Assembly (NCBI GenBank): GCA_903900335.1
Contig: CAIUMP010000008.1
Span: 1-64,000 of the forward strand
Reading direction: 5' to 3'
From: an uncultured Ignavibacteriota bacterium
Lineage (GTDB): Bacteria > Bacteroidota > Ignavibacteria > Palsa-1295
DNA: 64,000 nt
In this document: positions 24,620 to 33,600 of the stretch, piece after piece
Position numbering within the stretch: position 1 is the stretch's first letter
Layout of the letters: every line of letters starts with the position of its first letter
Program-made: the position numbers and the translations under genes
The notes under the pieces: model-generated
Seen by the model: the letters and a program-made list of their open reading frames with translations, nothing else
Told to the model about the DNA's origin: nothing
Database searches by the model: none

Positions 24620-24976
24620 CTACTTCTTCTTGGCGGGAGCCGGTGCGGGTGCAGGAGCCGCTTCCGGTGCTGCGGCTGGCGCTTCGGCCGCAGGAAGTTC
24701 TGCTGCAGGAGCTTCTGGGGCTGCTTCCTGCTGGAACTGCACAATTCCCGTGGTCAGTGGGCTAATGAAGAGGGTATGACCGCAGCCTGTGCAGGTCATC
24801 GAGAGAACGGGCTTGACGGCGCCAGCAGTGGAGAGGCCGCCACCATCGAACTCACGAAGCTCGAAGATCGAGTCCTCGATCTGCCAGTTGTTGTTGCCAC
24901 AGAGCGAGCATGGCTTGCGAAGAACATTTTGAAGGTGGCCTTGAAAACGAGCGCGGCCCTCGGCGTTTAATTGCAT
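24620..24976 (-). CDS. Small zinc-binding protein with an Ala/Pro/Glu-rich tail
   Basis: 118 residues. Two Cys pairs (C23-x2-C26 in CSLC and C62-x2-C65 in CTGC) form a treble-clef or zinc-ribbon-like site in the first 75 residues. The C-terminal 40 residues are low-complexity Ala/Pro/Glu and end in KKK. The ATG reading leftward from 24976 is preferred; the 21 residues of the upstream frame look unrelated. The protein is presumably cytoplasmic; no family was recognised. It shares the palindromic terminator with the desaturase gene. Confidence 0.65.
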   Translation of the reverse strand: MQLNAEGRARFQGHLQNVLRKPCSLCGNNNWQIEDSIFELREFDGGGLSTAGAVKPVLSMTCTGCGHTLFISPLTTGIVQFQQEAAPEAPAAELPAAEAPAAAPEAAPAPAPAPAKKK

Positions 24977-25100
24977 TGAATACCTAAGAATTAAGAAGTT
25001 GGAATTACGACACGTTTCAGTGAATGAACTTCCATCCACTGGTCATTACTTAGCTATTGCAGGAACGACCATTCGCTTTTCCTAATTCCTCATACGCGGG

Positions 25101-25586
25101 ATGCAATTCCAATTCGCGACGCAGTTTCTTATGCCTCAAAAACGCTTTTCCATTCAAGACAGGGTTCGATGGTCCGACGTGGACCGCGCCGGGATCATCT
25201 ATTTCGGAAGCTATGTCCGATTTTTCGAGATCGCAGAGACCGAGATGTACCGCGCCGTAGGCCTGCCCTACTCCACCATATTCGATGTGCTGGATATCTA
25301 CGCCGTCCGCGCGCAATTCCACTGCGATTTCAAATCGCCCGCGTTTCTGGATGATCTGCTCACGGTAGAATTGTGGGTCACCAATTTTGGCGAGACCTCG
25401 CTCCGATTGGAATTCGAAATTCACCGTGGACCCGGGCCGGATGAGCACGCCTACGCTGGCGTTCGGGACCTACTCGTAACCGGGCACTGCGTTCTCGTCA
25501 CTGTCGATCACGCTAAATACCGCCCCTGCCGCGTACCGGATAGACTTAGGGTTGCGCTTGCGGAGTTTTATCATGGCACGGAGTAG
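25101..25586 (+). CDS. Hot-dog fold acyl-CoA thioesterase (4HBT/YbgC family)
   Basis: 161 residues with the 4-hydroxybenzoyl-CoA thioesterase signature RVRWSDVDRAGIIYFGSYVRFFE; D28 is the expected catalytic aspartate. The ATG at 25101 is used; the internal ATG at 25131 (MPQKRF) would give a more standard N-terminus and may be the true start. YbgC-like enzymes hydrolyse short or long acyl-CoA or acyl-ACP, sometimes linked with the Tol-Pal envelope system, but no tol genes are nearby. Convergent with the TPR-LuxR gene that follows. Confidence 0.82.
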   Translation: MQFQFATQFLMPQKRFSIQDRVRWSDVDRAGIIYFGSYVRFFEIAETEMYRAVGLPYSTIFDVLDIYAVRAQFHCDFKSPAFLDDLLTVELWVTNFGETSLRLEFEIHRGPGPDEHAYAGVRDLLVTGHCVLVTVDHAKYRPCRVPDRLRVALAEFYHGTE

Positions 25587-25640
25587 GCGAGGGTGTTAGT
25601 CCCGAAGCTGGGACAAGCTACGTGGGTATCTCGCTTTCGC

Positions 25641-27269
25641 TCAAATTGTCCTCAAATACTCAGCCAGGTCCTCTCCACGTCCCAGCTTCATCTTCGCACG
25701 AACATTCACGCGGTGGAACTCCACGGTGCGATCCGATATGCACATGAGCCGCGCAATGGCAGGAGTTTTGAGATTGACGTGAATAAGCATACACATCTTC
25801 ACTTCCTGCGGTGTAAGATCGGGGTATTTCGTCTCCAACTTCGCGCGAAACTCCGGATGCACGGTGGCAAACTGCCCCTCGAACTTGGAGAAGTCGATCA
25901 TCTCGCACGGAAGCTCTTTCAGCTTCGCTTTTACTTGGCGGATAATGTCTTCCGGCTCGTAGCGGTCGGGACGCAGCACGATCTTCCGCAAATCCGCCCG
26001 GAAATTACCGAGCAGCTCCGTCTGCGCCGCAAGGGAGGATGCGGTGTTGGCGAGGTCGCGTTCTTTGAGGCGGAGGATTTCGGCGGTTTTTTCGGCGGAT
26101 TCTTTTTGGAGGATCTCCTGGTACTGCAACTGACCGGCAGAAATCAACTTTGCGTATGCTTGCTCAATAACGCGCTGCTTTTCCTTGAATTCGAAAGCCC
26201 TTTGGTGATTTCCAATCCCTACGAATGCTTCTGCAAGATATCGTGCCAACTCGATCTCATCCTTTTCAATTCGGGCTCCCTGAAATTCATCTGCTTTCAT
26301 CAAATACGTGAGAGCCTCACCGAATCTACGAGCGGCCACAAGAATTGCCGCCAGCGTGACCTGCTTCTGAGAAATTACCAGTTCATCCTCGCCCATAGCG
26401 ACTAAGTCCAGGGCTTCCCTTGCGGCTTCCTCTGCTTCGACAAGTCTCCCTAACATCTGGTTGACCTTGGCGAGACCAGAAAGTATTAGCGCGCGCTGCC
26501 CATTGTCCTTTGTGTCGTCAAAGATTTCTAGCGCTCTCTCAAAAAATTCCCGTGCTTTATCGTATTCAGCCAGGTCATAATAACAACCGCCTAACTCGTA
26601 ATAGCTGATAGCTTCGTTTATTCGATTGCCTAAGTCATGTGAAACAGACGCAGCCAGATGCTGATAAGAAATGGATTCTTTGAGCGAACCAATAATTCTA
26701 AATAGAACTGCGAGGAAATTCAAGAACTGCCCCTCCTCCTGCTTATCCCCAGCTAATCTTGCCAATCTTAGACCTATAAAACCCTCCTTGATGGCCTCAT
26801 CATATCTCTTGTCGTGCCAGAAAACTCTCGTGCGGATTTCTTGAAGTACCAGTTCATTGTGTGTATTGGGTGTTCTTTTGAGAACTCTTGCGGCATCGTC
26901 TAATTTTGTCATGGCCATGACATAATCTCGTTGGACAAAATGGTATGTTCCCTGAGTAATAAGGGCTACGGCCAAGTATTTGTCGCTTCCTAATGTAACT
27001 GAGATGCCAGTACACGTTGATGTCCACTGCTCTGCTTCATTGTACATCAGCAGGTTCAGACAAGCGATTGCTGCCAAGTGAGCTGCCCAAAACCTGTGGG
27101 CTAGTGGAAGCGACGCATCACTGAAAGCGTTATCGCATGCCAGGAGATGCTGCTGAGGGTCTTTGATGCCAGTCAATTTCGCCTTAAATACCAGTTCCAC
27201 TTGATCGAAATCCTGCTCAGTCGAGGCGGGTTCCGTTATATCCGTCCGTCCAGGGGTCTTGCTTGGCAT
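25641..27269 (-). CDS. TPR-containing LuxR-type transcriptional regulator (paralogue)
   Basis: 542 residues. Tetratricopeptide repeats fill roughly residues 30-390, then a coiled coil, and a C-terminal HTH with KYPDLTPQEVKMCMLI and TPAIARLMCISDRTVEFHR. The order of parts, the HPxFxxxLxxKYPDLT entry to the HTH and the RGxDLAxxLR end match the protein at 7468-9066, so the two are paralogues. As there, no membrane segment is seen, which suggests a cytoplasmic regulator responding to protein or peptide contacts. The target is unknown; it stands alone between a convergent thioesterase and a double-hairpin element. Confidence 0.82.
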   Translation of the reverse strand: MPSKTPGRTDITEPASTEQDFDQVELVFKAKLTGIKDPQQHLLACDNAFSDASLPLAHRFWAAHLAAIACLNLLMYNEAEQWTSTCTGISVTLGSDKYLAVALITQGTYHFVQRDYVMAMTKLDDAARVLKRTPNTHNELVLQEIRTRVFWHDKRYDEAIKEGFIGLRLARLAGDKQEEGQFLNFLAVLFRIIGSLKESISYQHLAASVSHDLGNRINEAISYYELGGCYYDLAEYDKAREFFERALEIFDDTKDNGQRALILSGLAKVNQMLGRLVEAEEAAREALDLVAMGEDELVISQKQVTLAAILVAARRFGEALTYLMKADEFQGARIEKDEIELARYLAEAFVGIGNHQRAFEFKEKQRVIEQAYAKLISAGQLQYQEILQKESAEKTAEILRLKERDLANTASSLAAQTELLGNFRADLRKIVLRPDRYEPEDIIRQVKAKLKELPCEMIDFSKFEGQFATVHPEFRAKLETKYPDLTPQEVKMCMLIHVNLKTPAIARLMCISDRTVEFHRVNVRAKMKLGRGEDLAEYLRTI

Positions 27270-27334
27270 GGTGCAATCAATTAGAAATTATCCTCCCGAA
27301 AAAAACAGGCGCGCGAATTAGTGCCGCCGTTCGA

Positions 27335-27400
27335 CGTGTAGCACCGGACCTTCAGGTCCGGCGAAAAGGTACACCGAACCTAAAGGTCCGGTGCTACACG
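27335..27400. repeat. Double-hairpin repeat element A
   Basis: A 66-base element with perfect 18-base terminal inverted repeats (27335-27352 and 27383-27400) beginning CGTGTAG and ending CTACACG. Each half also folds on itself: CCGGACCT-TC-AGGTCCGG on the left and CCGAACCT-AA-AGGTCCGG on the right. It starts within 66 bases of the TPR-LuxR start and ends 12 bases from the TolB-like lipoprotein stop. It is similar in plan to element B at 28465-28533. Confidence 0.8.
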
Positions 27401-27411
27401 ATATCAATAAT

Positions 27412-28431
27412 TCAATTGCGCTTCCACGCCGGCAACAACCCCGTCGTGTGAATCTGGCTATGACTGCCGCTCGAAACCTGCACGACTCTTGTGCCGGAGT
27501 TCGTGACCGAGGTGCTGTAGGCTATCTTCCAATCCGTTGGCGACCAGCTTGGGCTTTGCACACCGTTTGTTCCGCCGCTTAGGATCAGCGTTGGGGATGA
27601 ACCCGCTGCTGTGTCGATCGTGTACAGATTGCTCGACGCGCAATAGGCGATCTTGCCGCTCGTCCGCGACCAATCGATGTTCCCGACACTTGCAGAGAAC
27701 CCAATGGAATCGAGCAGGGTGCCGCTGCTGCTTACGATGAAGATAGAGTTGGTAGTGACACCATGGTGGCGTCCGCCGGAGGAGATCGCAAGCTTCGATC
27801 CGTCCGGTGACCAAGTGACACCGCGGAACGTCTCGCTATCGTGCGAGTAGATCAGACTCGGCGTCCCACCGTTCGATGAGACGACAAACAACCTAGTGTT
27901 ATTTACCATCGGCGATTGGTGGTGTATGTCCGTCGCGGTGTACGCAATCGTGCTTGCGGTTGGCGACCACGCGCATTGGTTGATGTTGATGCTGTCGGTT
28001 GGGACGGTCGTAACAATCGTCGAGATCGCCGTGCCAGTAGGTACGCCATTAACGACGCTGACACCGATTTTCGCAATATAGAAATTTCCGCCGTTGCCAC
28101 CGGACCAGCAGATCGCCGAGCCATCACCGGACCACGATGGCTGGTTACCGCCGCCATACGTCGCGGAATAACTGATGCACTTCCAATTAGCGCCCGTGGA
28201 GTCCATGACGTAAATAGCTGGGTAGGATGTTTTACCAATGGTAGTATCACCATGATAAGCGATTTCAGGGTGAGCATTCCAGGTTATCGATCCACCGCCC
28301 GCGCTGTTCTTAAATGCGAATGGCGTTCCGCTGCTGGTTGGCGATGATGGATCTTGCTGGCAGGCTGCGAGTGAAATAAGCGAGGCCGCCAGAAGAAATC
28401 CTCCGATGCGGCGAGAAAGTAGCTGGTTCAT
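27412..28431 (-). CDS. TolB-like beta-propeller lipoprotein
   Basis: 339 residues. Signal peptide and lipobox LAAC with the Cys at about residue 24; the mature part holds repeated propeller words (QPSWSGDGSAICW, CAWSPTASTIAYT, GVTWSPDGSKLAISS, NIDWSRTSGKIAY, SPSWSPTDWKIAY), each one blade of a TolB/WD40-type propeller. It is predicted to be a lipid-anchored periplasmic or surface protein. Propellers of this type mediate protein contacts; no pal or other tol gene is nearby, so it should not be called TolB itself. The gene is bracketed by the two double-hairpin elements. Confidence 0.78.
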   Translation of the reverse strand: MNQLLSRRIGGFLLAASLISLAACQQDPSSPTSSGTPFAFKNSAGGGSITWNAHPEIAYHGDTTIGKTSYPAIYVMDSTGANWKCISYSATYGGGNQPSWSGDGSAICWSGGNGGNFYIAKIGVSVVNGVPTGTAISTIVTTVPTDSININQCAWSPTASTIAYTATDIHHQSPMVNNTRLFVVSSNGGTPSLIYSHDSETFRGVTWSPDGSKLAISSGGRHHGVTTNSIFIVSSSGTLLDSIGFSASVGNIDWSRTSGKIAYCASSNLYTIDTAAGSSPTLILSGGTNGVQSPSWSPTDWKIAYSTSVTNSGTRVVQVSSGSHSQIHTTGLLPAWKRN

Positions 28432-28464
28432 GGTCGTAGTTGTGTTTTTGTATTCCGATGATCC

Positions 28465-28533
28465 CCCGTGTAGCGCAGACTTTAGTCTGCGCCCCCAGAC
28501 GGGGCACCCAGACTAAAGTCTGGGTTACACGGG
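28465..28533. repeat. Double-hairpin repeat element B
   Basis: A 69-base element: terminal CCCGTGTA/TACACGGG, a left hairpin GCGCAGACTTTAGTCTGCGC and a right hairpin CCCAGACTAAAGTCTGGG separated by a short spacer. The plan (GTGTA, hairpin, spacer, hairpin, TACAC) matches element A although the hairpin sequences differ. It lies 34 bases upstream of the TolB-like lipoprotein start. Confidence 0.8.
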
Positions 28534-28651
28534 AGTGTGTTAAATTCGAATACAAAGCTACGTGGTGACGGGGGTTTTTGGGTACGAGGTTTTGTACGAG
28601 GTTTGGGGAAATGTTGAGAAAAGTTGAGAGCGAAAGTCGGTGCCTCCGGCC

Positions 28652-28698
28652 CGACATCCCCTTCCCTTCGTCGTCACACCACCGGGGGCTGTCGGGCT
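28652..28698. repeat. Imperfect inverted repeat
   Basis: GCCCGACATCCCC-type and GGGGGCTGTCGGGC-type arms pair with one mismatch or bulge across about 20 bases. This looks like another dispersed intergenic repeat rather than a terminator. Confidence 0.4.
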
Positions 28699-28770
28699 GG
28701 ATGCCCTTCCTACGGGAAATTACCCTCAGAAATCTTTCGAAAGCTCTTGACTTTGGGTTTTGGATATGTT

Positions 28771-28929
28771 ATGTTATGGGTAATGAAACAGGCACCTGTT
28801 TTCAATCGGGAAGGCATTGTTAGGAAATTGGGAATGAAAGGCTGTTCATTAAATGAATACTCAATTGAGAGAATAGGGGCACCTGTTTTCAAGAAAGTGG
28901 TGTCTTTATTGAAAACAAACGAAAAATAA
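28771..28929 (+). CDS. Possible small protein in an AT-rich islet
   Basis: A 52-codon frame (alternative ATG at 28783 gives 48 codons). It is Lys-rich with a repeated GAPVF/QAPVF word encoded by a 15-base direct repeat. Codons such as TTA, ATA, AGA and AAA are common, unlike the GC-richer neighbours. No family was recognised; it may be a small gene acquired with the islet or a chance frame. Confidence 0.25.
   Translation: MLWVMKQAPVFNREGIVRKLGMKGCSLNEYSIERIGAPVFKKVVSLLKTNEK
28791..28892. repeat. 15-base direct repeat pair
   Basis: GGCACCTGTTTTCAA occurs at 28791-28805 and again at 28878-28892, 87 bases apart, inside the AT-rich islet. The first copy extends to a near-palindrome AACAGG-CA-CCTGTT. 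Confidence 0.7.
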
Positions 28930-29169
28930 TTGGTCGATCCTCCCCCACGGGATTCCTCGCAAGCTCGGAATGACAGGTCGTAGAGATATGGGATCTAAGG
29001 GAAGTTGTCCTGCTAAGTGTGCCGACCTATATCGGCTTAAGCTTTCAACTTTTCCCAATAAATGGAACTGCCTTAACGCCTCCGGGCTTTTCCTGTTCCG
29101 CCGTGGATGGGAGGAGGATCGGTCATCCCCAGGGCAACCACTCGGACTCATTTACACGGAAATACGAAT

Positions 29170-29177
29170 TACTTTCG
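29170..29177 (+). promoter_or_regulatory. Candidate -7 promoter box for S1 (TACTTTCG)
   Basis: TACTTTCG fits the TAnnTTYG pattern seen before several genes here and lies 17 bases before the chosen S1 start at 29194. If the real start is the ATG at 29215, the leader would be 38 bases. Confidence 0.35.
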
Positions 29178-29193
29178 CACTCAAGAAACGACT

Positions 29194-30555
29194 ATGGAGG
29201 ATCAGAATCCGCTTATGAATGAACATACAGTATCGGAGCATTCCGATGCAGTGGATACAACGGCACCACTAACTGCCGATACTGCCACTGCGGATAATAC
29301 ATCCATGTCAAGCGATAGCACTGCCCCAGCGGATTCTCAAGCGCCGAAGACACCACGTGCGCCGGATCCGTTCGAAGGCTTCCGCTCACAAATGCGTGAT
29401 CGGGTTTCGGTCATGGCGCGTGTCATCAAGTGGCAGCGCAATGGGCTTGAGGTCGAGCTCGAAGGCGGCGCTCTGGCGTTCATGCCGAATGAGATGATCG
29501 ACCGCGACCCCAATCGCAACGTCGCCAATTATTTCAGCAAGACGATCCCCGTCAAGATCACGAGCGTTCGTGCAAAGCCAGGTGCTACCTCGGCCGAGCT
29601 TGTTGTGAGCCACCGCGCAGTCATCGAAGAGGATCTGCGCACGGCCGGACGTGAAGCGATCCAGCAGTACAATGTTGGCGATGTCGTCGAGGGTAAGGTC
29701 AAGTCCTTCAGTAAGGACAATGTTGTCCTCGATCTCGGTCCCGGCATTGATGCCGTTATTCGTCCTCGCGATCTGGCATGGCAGCATGTGGATCATCCGT
29801 ATGAGATCCTGAAGCGTGGTGATACCGTGAAGGCGAAGGTTCTGAGCCTCGATCGTGGCCGCCGTCGCGTGCAGCTTGGTGTCAAGCAGCTGACGGAAGA
29901 TCCGGAAGTTTTGAAGTACGCAGAGTACAAGCCAGAGCAGCTTATTACCGGCAAGATCATCACGACCGGCCACTACGGTGCCGAGATGGAGTTGCCGAAC
30001 GGACTTGTCGCATTCCTGCCAATGTCCGAGATCACGTGGGATCGCATCAGCGCTGTGACGGATGCCGTGAACATCGGCGATGAAGTGGAAGTGAAGCTGT
30101 TGAAAGTCGATGCCGACGATCGCCGCATCACCGCGACGCGCAAACAGCTTGTGCCGAATCCCTTGAAGATCATCGAGAGCACGTTCCGCATGGGGACAGA
30201 TCACGATGGCACGATCAAGGAAGTCAATCGTGGTGGAGTTGTCGTAACGCTGGAGCACGGCGCCGAGGGCTTTATTCCGCGCCGCGAGCTTTCGCATGAT
30301 CGCATCGAACGTCTGGAGGATACCTTCAAGACCGGCAAGCCGCTCGAAGGACTTCGCGTGATCGAATATGATAATCGTCAGTCTGAGGGCAGTCGCGGTC
30401 CACGCATCACGATGTCGCTGATCGCCGCAGAAAAGGAAGCTCAGACGAAGACGCTTAAGAATTACAAGGCGACACCTCGTGCCTCCAGCTACTCTCTCTC
30501 GGACTCCCTGGCCGCGCTGAAAGAGCAGTTGCTGAAGCAGGAGAAGGGGGAGTAG
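29194..30555 (+). CDS. rpsA: 30S ribosomal protein S1
   Basis: 453 residues: an Asp/Ala/Thr-rich acidic leader (1-65) and four S1 RNA-binding domains at about 70-142, 162-232, 248-318 and 334-411, with the typical GDVVEGKVKSFSKDNVVLDLG and EGFIPRRELSHDR words. S1 helps ribosomes load mRNAs that lack Shine-Dalgarno sequences. It has four S1 domains rather than the six of E. coli. The ATG at 29194 is used; a second in-frame ATG at 29215 follows GGAGG by 14 bases and is an alternative. A longer frame from 29107 has no support. Confidence 0.88.
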   Translation: MEDQNPLMNEHTVSEHSDAVDTTAPLTADTATADNTSMSSDSTAPADSQAPKTPRAPDPFEGFRSQMRDRVSVMARVIKWQRNGLEVELEGGALAFMPNEMIDRDPNRNVANYFSKTIPVKITSVRAKPGATSAELVVSHRAVIEEDLRTAGREAIQQYNVGDVVEGKVKSFSKDNVVLDLGPGIDAVIRPRDLAWQHVDHPYEILKRGDTVKAKVLSLDRGRRRVQLGVKQLTEDPEVLKYAEYKPEQLITGKIITTGHYGAEMELPNGLVAFLPMSEITWDRISAVTDAVNIGDEVEVKLLKVDADDRRITATRKQLVPNPLKIIESTFRMGTDHDGTIKEVNRGGVVVTLEHGAEGFIPRRELSHDRIERLEDTFKTGKPLEGLRVIEYDNRQSEGSRGPRITMSLIAAEKEAQTKTLKNYKATPRASSYSLSDSLAALKEQLLKQEKGE

Positions 30556-30576
30556 CTTCCTTAGTCCTAAGAAATT

Positions 30577-30616
30577 GAAGAAGGCGAAGCTCAGTCAATT
30601 GAGCTTCGCCTTCTTC
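30577..30616. terminator. Bidirectional terminator between S1 and the patatin gene
   Basis: A perfect 17-bp stem, from GAAG at 30577 to TCA at 30593, pairs with 30600-30616 across a 6-base loop. It lies between convergent genes, 21 bases after the S1 stop and 19 before the patatin stop. Confidence 0.85.
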
Positions 30617-30634
30617 ACCTACGGTGACAAAGTA

Positions 30635-33600
30635 TTATGCGGATGCGGTTGAAACCTCCCGAATCGCCGCTAGCTTCTGTTCACGTGTCGTGCCTTCGTA
30701 GTTCTTTTGTCCGAAGGCGGTCTGTGCGCTCCAGAATCCTAAGCGGCGGTAGCTTTCGAACTGATTCTCGGTAAACCATTGGTTCGCGGTGGATTGCTGC
30801 GGGAAGTCAGCATGCTGTAGGCCATACTGTAACACGTCGGCTGGTTCATCACCTAGCACAACGGGCTTAAGAATGAGGATGGTGCCTGTGCGGTATTTCT
30901 CGCGCTCTGCGTCGCTCATGCCTTGGTCCCAATCCGGGCCCCAGATCGTGCGGAGATGTTGCTTACTATATGTAACCGTACCACGTAGCCAATGTTGTCG
31001 TGTGCTGCCGGTCGGCGCAGCGAAACCCGTCATTTCGCGTAGGCCTTCTTGGTCGAACTCGACACCAAAATCGATGCGGCAACGTCGGAAGGCATTGCCA
31101 ATATCATTGAAGTGGGTCATCGGGTCTGCGCCATTATCGCAGACGACAATGTATCGGCATGCGCGCTCAATGAGCGGATAGAGTCCGGTGTTATCGAAGT
31201 GTCCGCCGTCGGTCAAGTAGCAGAATGCTCCGAGGCCAGTCGTTTTGCTGAGTGACTCCATGATGAGGTAGTAAGGCCAAAATCTCGGCTGCGCATCGCG
31301 CCAGCGCGATCCCATCGGATTTGGCGCCCAGTATCCCAGGCGGATATTGAGCAAGCTCATCAGCATCGTCACTGCGCCCGATTGTGTTGCGCTTCCCATA
31401 TTCGGGCTTGCCGCTGCGCCGGAAATCGCGACCGCGGTGCCAAGGGTCATCTCGCCCGACATATACTCCTCGGTGCGCCGGTAGCCAGTGGTCACGGAGC
31501 CGCAGTAGTTCTTGCTCATGATAAAGTTCGAAGCATGACGTTGTGCGGCCTCCAATGACTTCGTACCTAGTAGGTTTAGCGTCGTATTCACGATATGATA
31601 AGGTGCGCCGTTGGTGACGTTGCTCAGCCGCGAAAGAGCGATGTCATCATTCGGATGAACTTCGCTGACAGAGGCCCTGCCGCGAAGCCAGTTGGACGCA
31701 CCAAGATATGCTCGCACGATGCGGGCACGATAGAAGGTGTGGATGGACAACGCATTCGGATCGAGCCTCCAGCCTATGTATATGACCAAACCAAGTGCAA
31801 CTGAAACCAACGTTGCCAACACGTGGGTGATACCAAGGTGCGGGTCTTCGGACAAAGTGGGGATGAATAGAAAGAGGGTACACATCGAGATCACTCCGCC
31901 CAACAGAATACGAGCCTCCCTATTTCCGCTGCCTCCCCAGATCAACTCGCACAACAGCACACTCGTGCTAACGGCGATTCCCATCAAGTACGGCCAATGG
32001 AATGGCATCTTCGCTTCTACCAGCATCATCCCTGCCGTTATCAGAACGGCCTGTGATAAGACAAGTATCACGATCATGGTACCGACCATCGCACCGATAG
32101 TCTTCACCCCACGCGCGGATTGTGTTTGCGCCCTGCTGGGTTCCGCTGGACGATCGGTATTCCTGCTTCCGCTTTCTTTGTCTGAGGCACTACGAAGCTT
32201 CTCTTCTTGGCGCTTCTCTCGTTTCGTTTGTCGTACAATTGCAAGCCAAGCCAGAGCGGTGATAGTGATAGCGACCCATCGGAAACCATCGATGAACTCG
32301 TAGTTATGCAATTCGATGAGCGATATCGCGCTGATTCCGATTTGAACGCCTAATAAGATGCGCCGGATCAGATGGCTGCCCTTACGGAACTTGAACTCCT
32401 CGATGACATAATAGATGGCCGCCCCAGCAAAGAGCCAGGTGAATAGAATGATCGTGATAAGATTCCGATTGGAATGATCCTCGGTCCGAAAGACAACCGA
32501 CTGCAACACCCAATGCCCGATCCACGAGATCCCACAGACGAGGATGAGCAGGATCAGCGGCGGCGCGAAGGACATCAGCATTCCCTTGATCTTGCTTGGC
32601 TTCGGCGCATCCTTGCGATCGGCACCAGAGGACGGCATAGAACTCTTAGCGGCGAATGCCGATCCGGTCAACGCGCTGATGACAACCGCAACGGAGGAGA
32701 GCCGAATGAGCCATTGCCAAAGATCACCTGTTGAATCCGATCGGAGGGGGTGGTAGTTGAACAGGTAATTGATAAGCTCATGCCCAAACCCGCCGAAGAG
32801 AAGCCAGACGGTGACAATGAATGTTGTAAGCAGGAGACGCTCATGAGAAAGTAGAATGCGAGTTCGACGAACTTCAAGTAATCGCGCCAGCTCTTGCTTT
32901 GCAGAAATGGAGTCCCCAGTTTCCGCAAGGATGATCGCACGATGGCCCTTCCAATAGCGGTGGGCTTCGTCCCAGATCACTCGGCTCAGCAAGCCAAGCG
33001 CAATCACCGCCCACGAAACGGACATTAACGTTAGTGCATCCCAACTAGGTGTTGCAGATTCCCCTAGCAAAAGAGGGAATCCAGCCAGCATTCCCCAAAA
33101 CGACAACAATCCAACTACGTACGCGAAGCTTCCTTGCAGAATGTTGCCTCCAGCAGGTGCGTTACTAACATTCGCCATCCAGAGCGTGATGAACATGATA
33201 ACCCACGCCATAAGAGCAATGGGAAGATAGCTTACGGTTAGCAACCGCTTTGTCAGGTAGTGTAAATGTGTTGGGTTGAAGAGCCATGCATCGCGTTCTT
33301 CCCATCGGTGGCGCACCAGGGCCGACTGCATCTCCCGCAACTTCGTATGCACGGTATCAACCTCTTCGATCAAGTCTTGTCGCAGGGCCTTTCTGGCGGA
33401 GTCTGCAGCGGGAGTATTTTGCGTCCCAGCCAAAGCATGAAGCGAATCCATTGCCCGCAGTTCGCGTGCGAAGTGATCGACGGAATCTATCTCCGTGCTC
33501 AGATGCTTGAAGTTGTCCGCCTCGCCGATCGAAGCAGAGACCGCGCTATCCGCACGCTCGTCCTTCTGCAATGAGTCTGTCACGTTATCAATCGCTCTGC

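Larger units (their letters stand above)
28432..29193. other. Repeat-rich gap with an AT-rich islet
   Basis: 762 bases between the TolB-like lipoprotein gene and the S1 gene. It contains element B (28465-28533), an imperfect inverted repeat (28652-28698), an AT-rich islet with a small open frame and a 15-base direct repeat (about 28730-28935), and a short GATTCC...GGAAT hairpin near 28950-28972. The last 130 bases lead into S1 and hold its candidate promoter box. Confidence 0.6.

Noticed and set aside
25593-26405. Long open frame opposite the TPR-LuxR gene
   Set aside because: It is antisense to a well-supported gene and its product has the Leu/Arg/Cys-rich look of codon-bias shadows.
27335-28533. 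CRISPR array or composite transposon around the TolB-like gene
   Set aside because: Only two related palindromic elements exist, without spacers, and no transposase lies between them.
29386-30297. 303-codon minus-strand frame inside the S1 gene
   Set aside because: Antisense shadow of the four S1 domains, no recognisable protein features.
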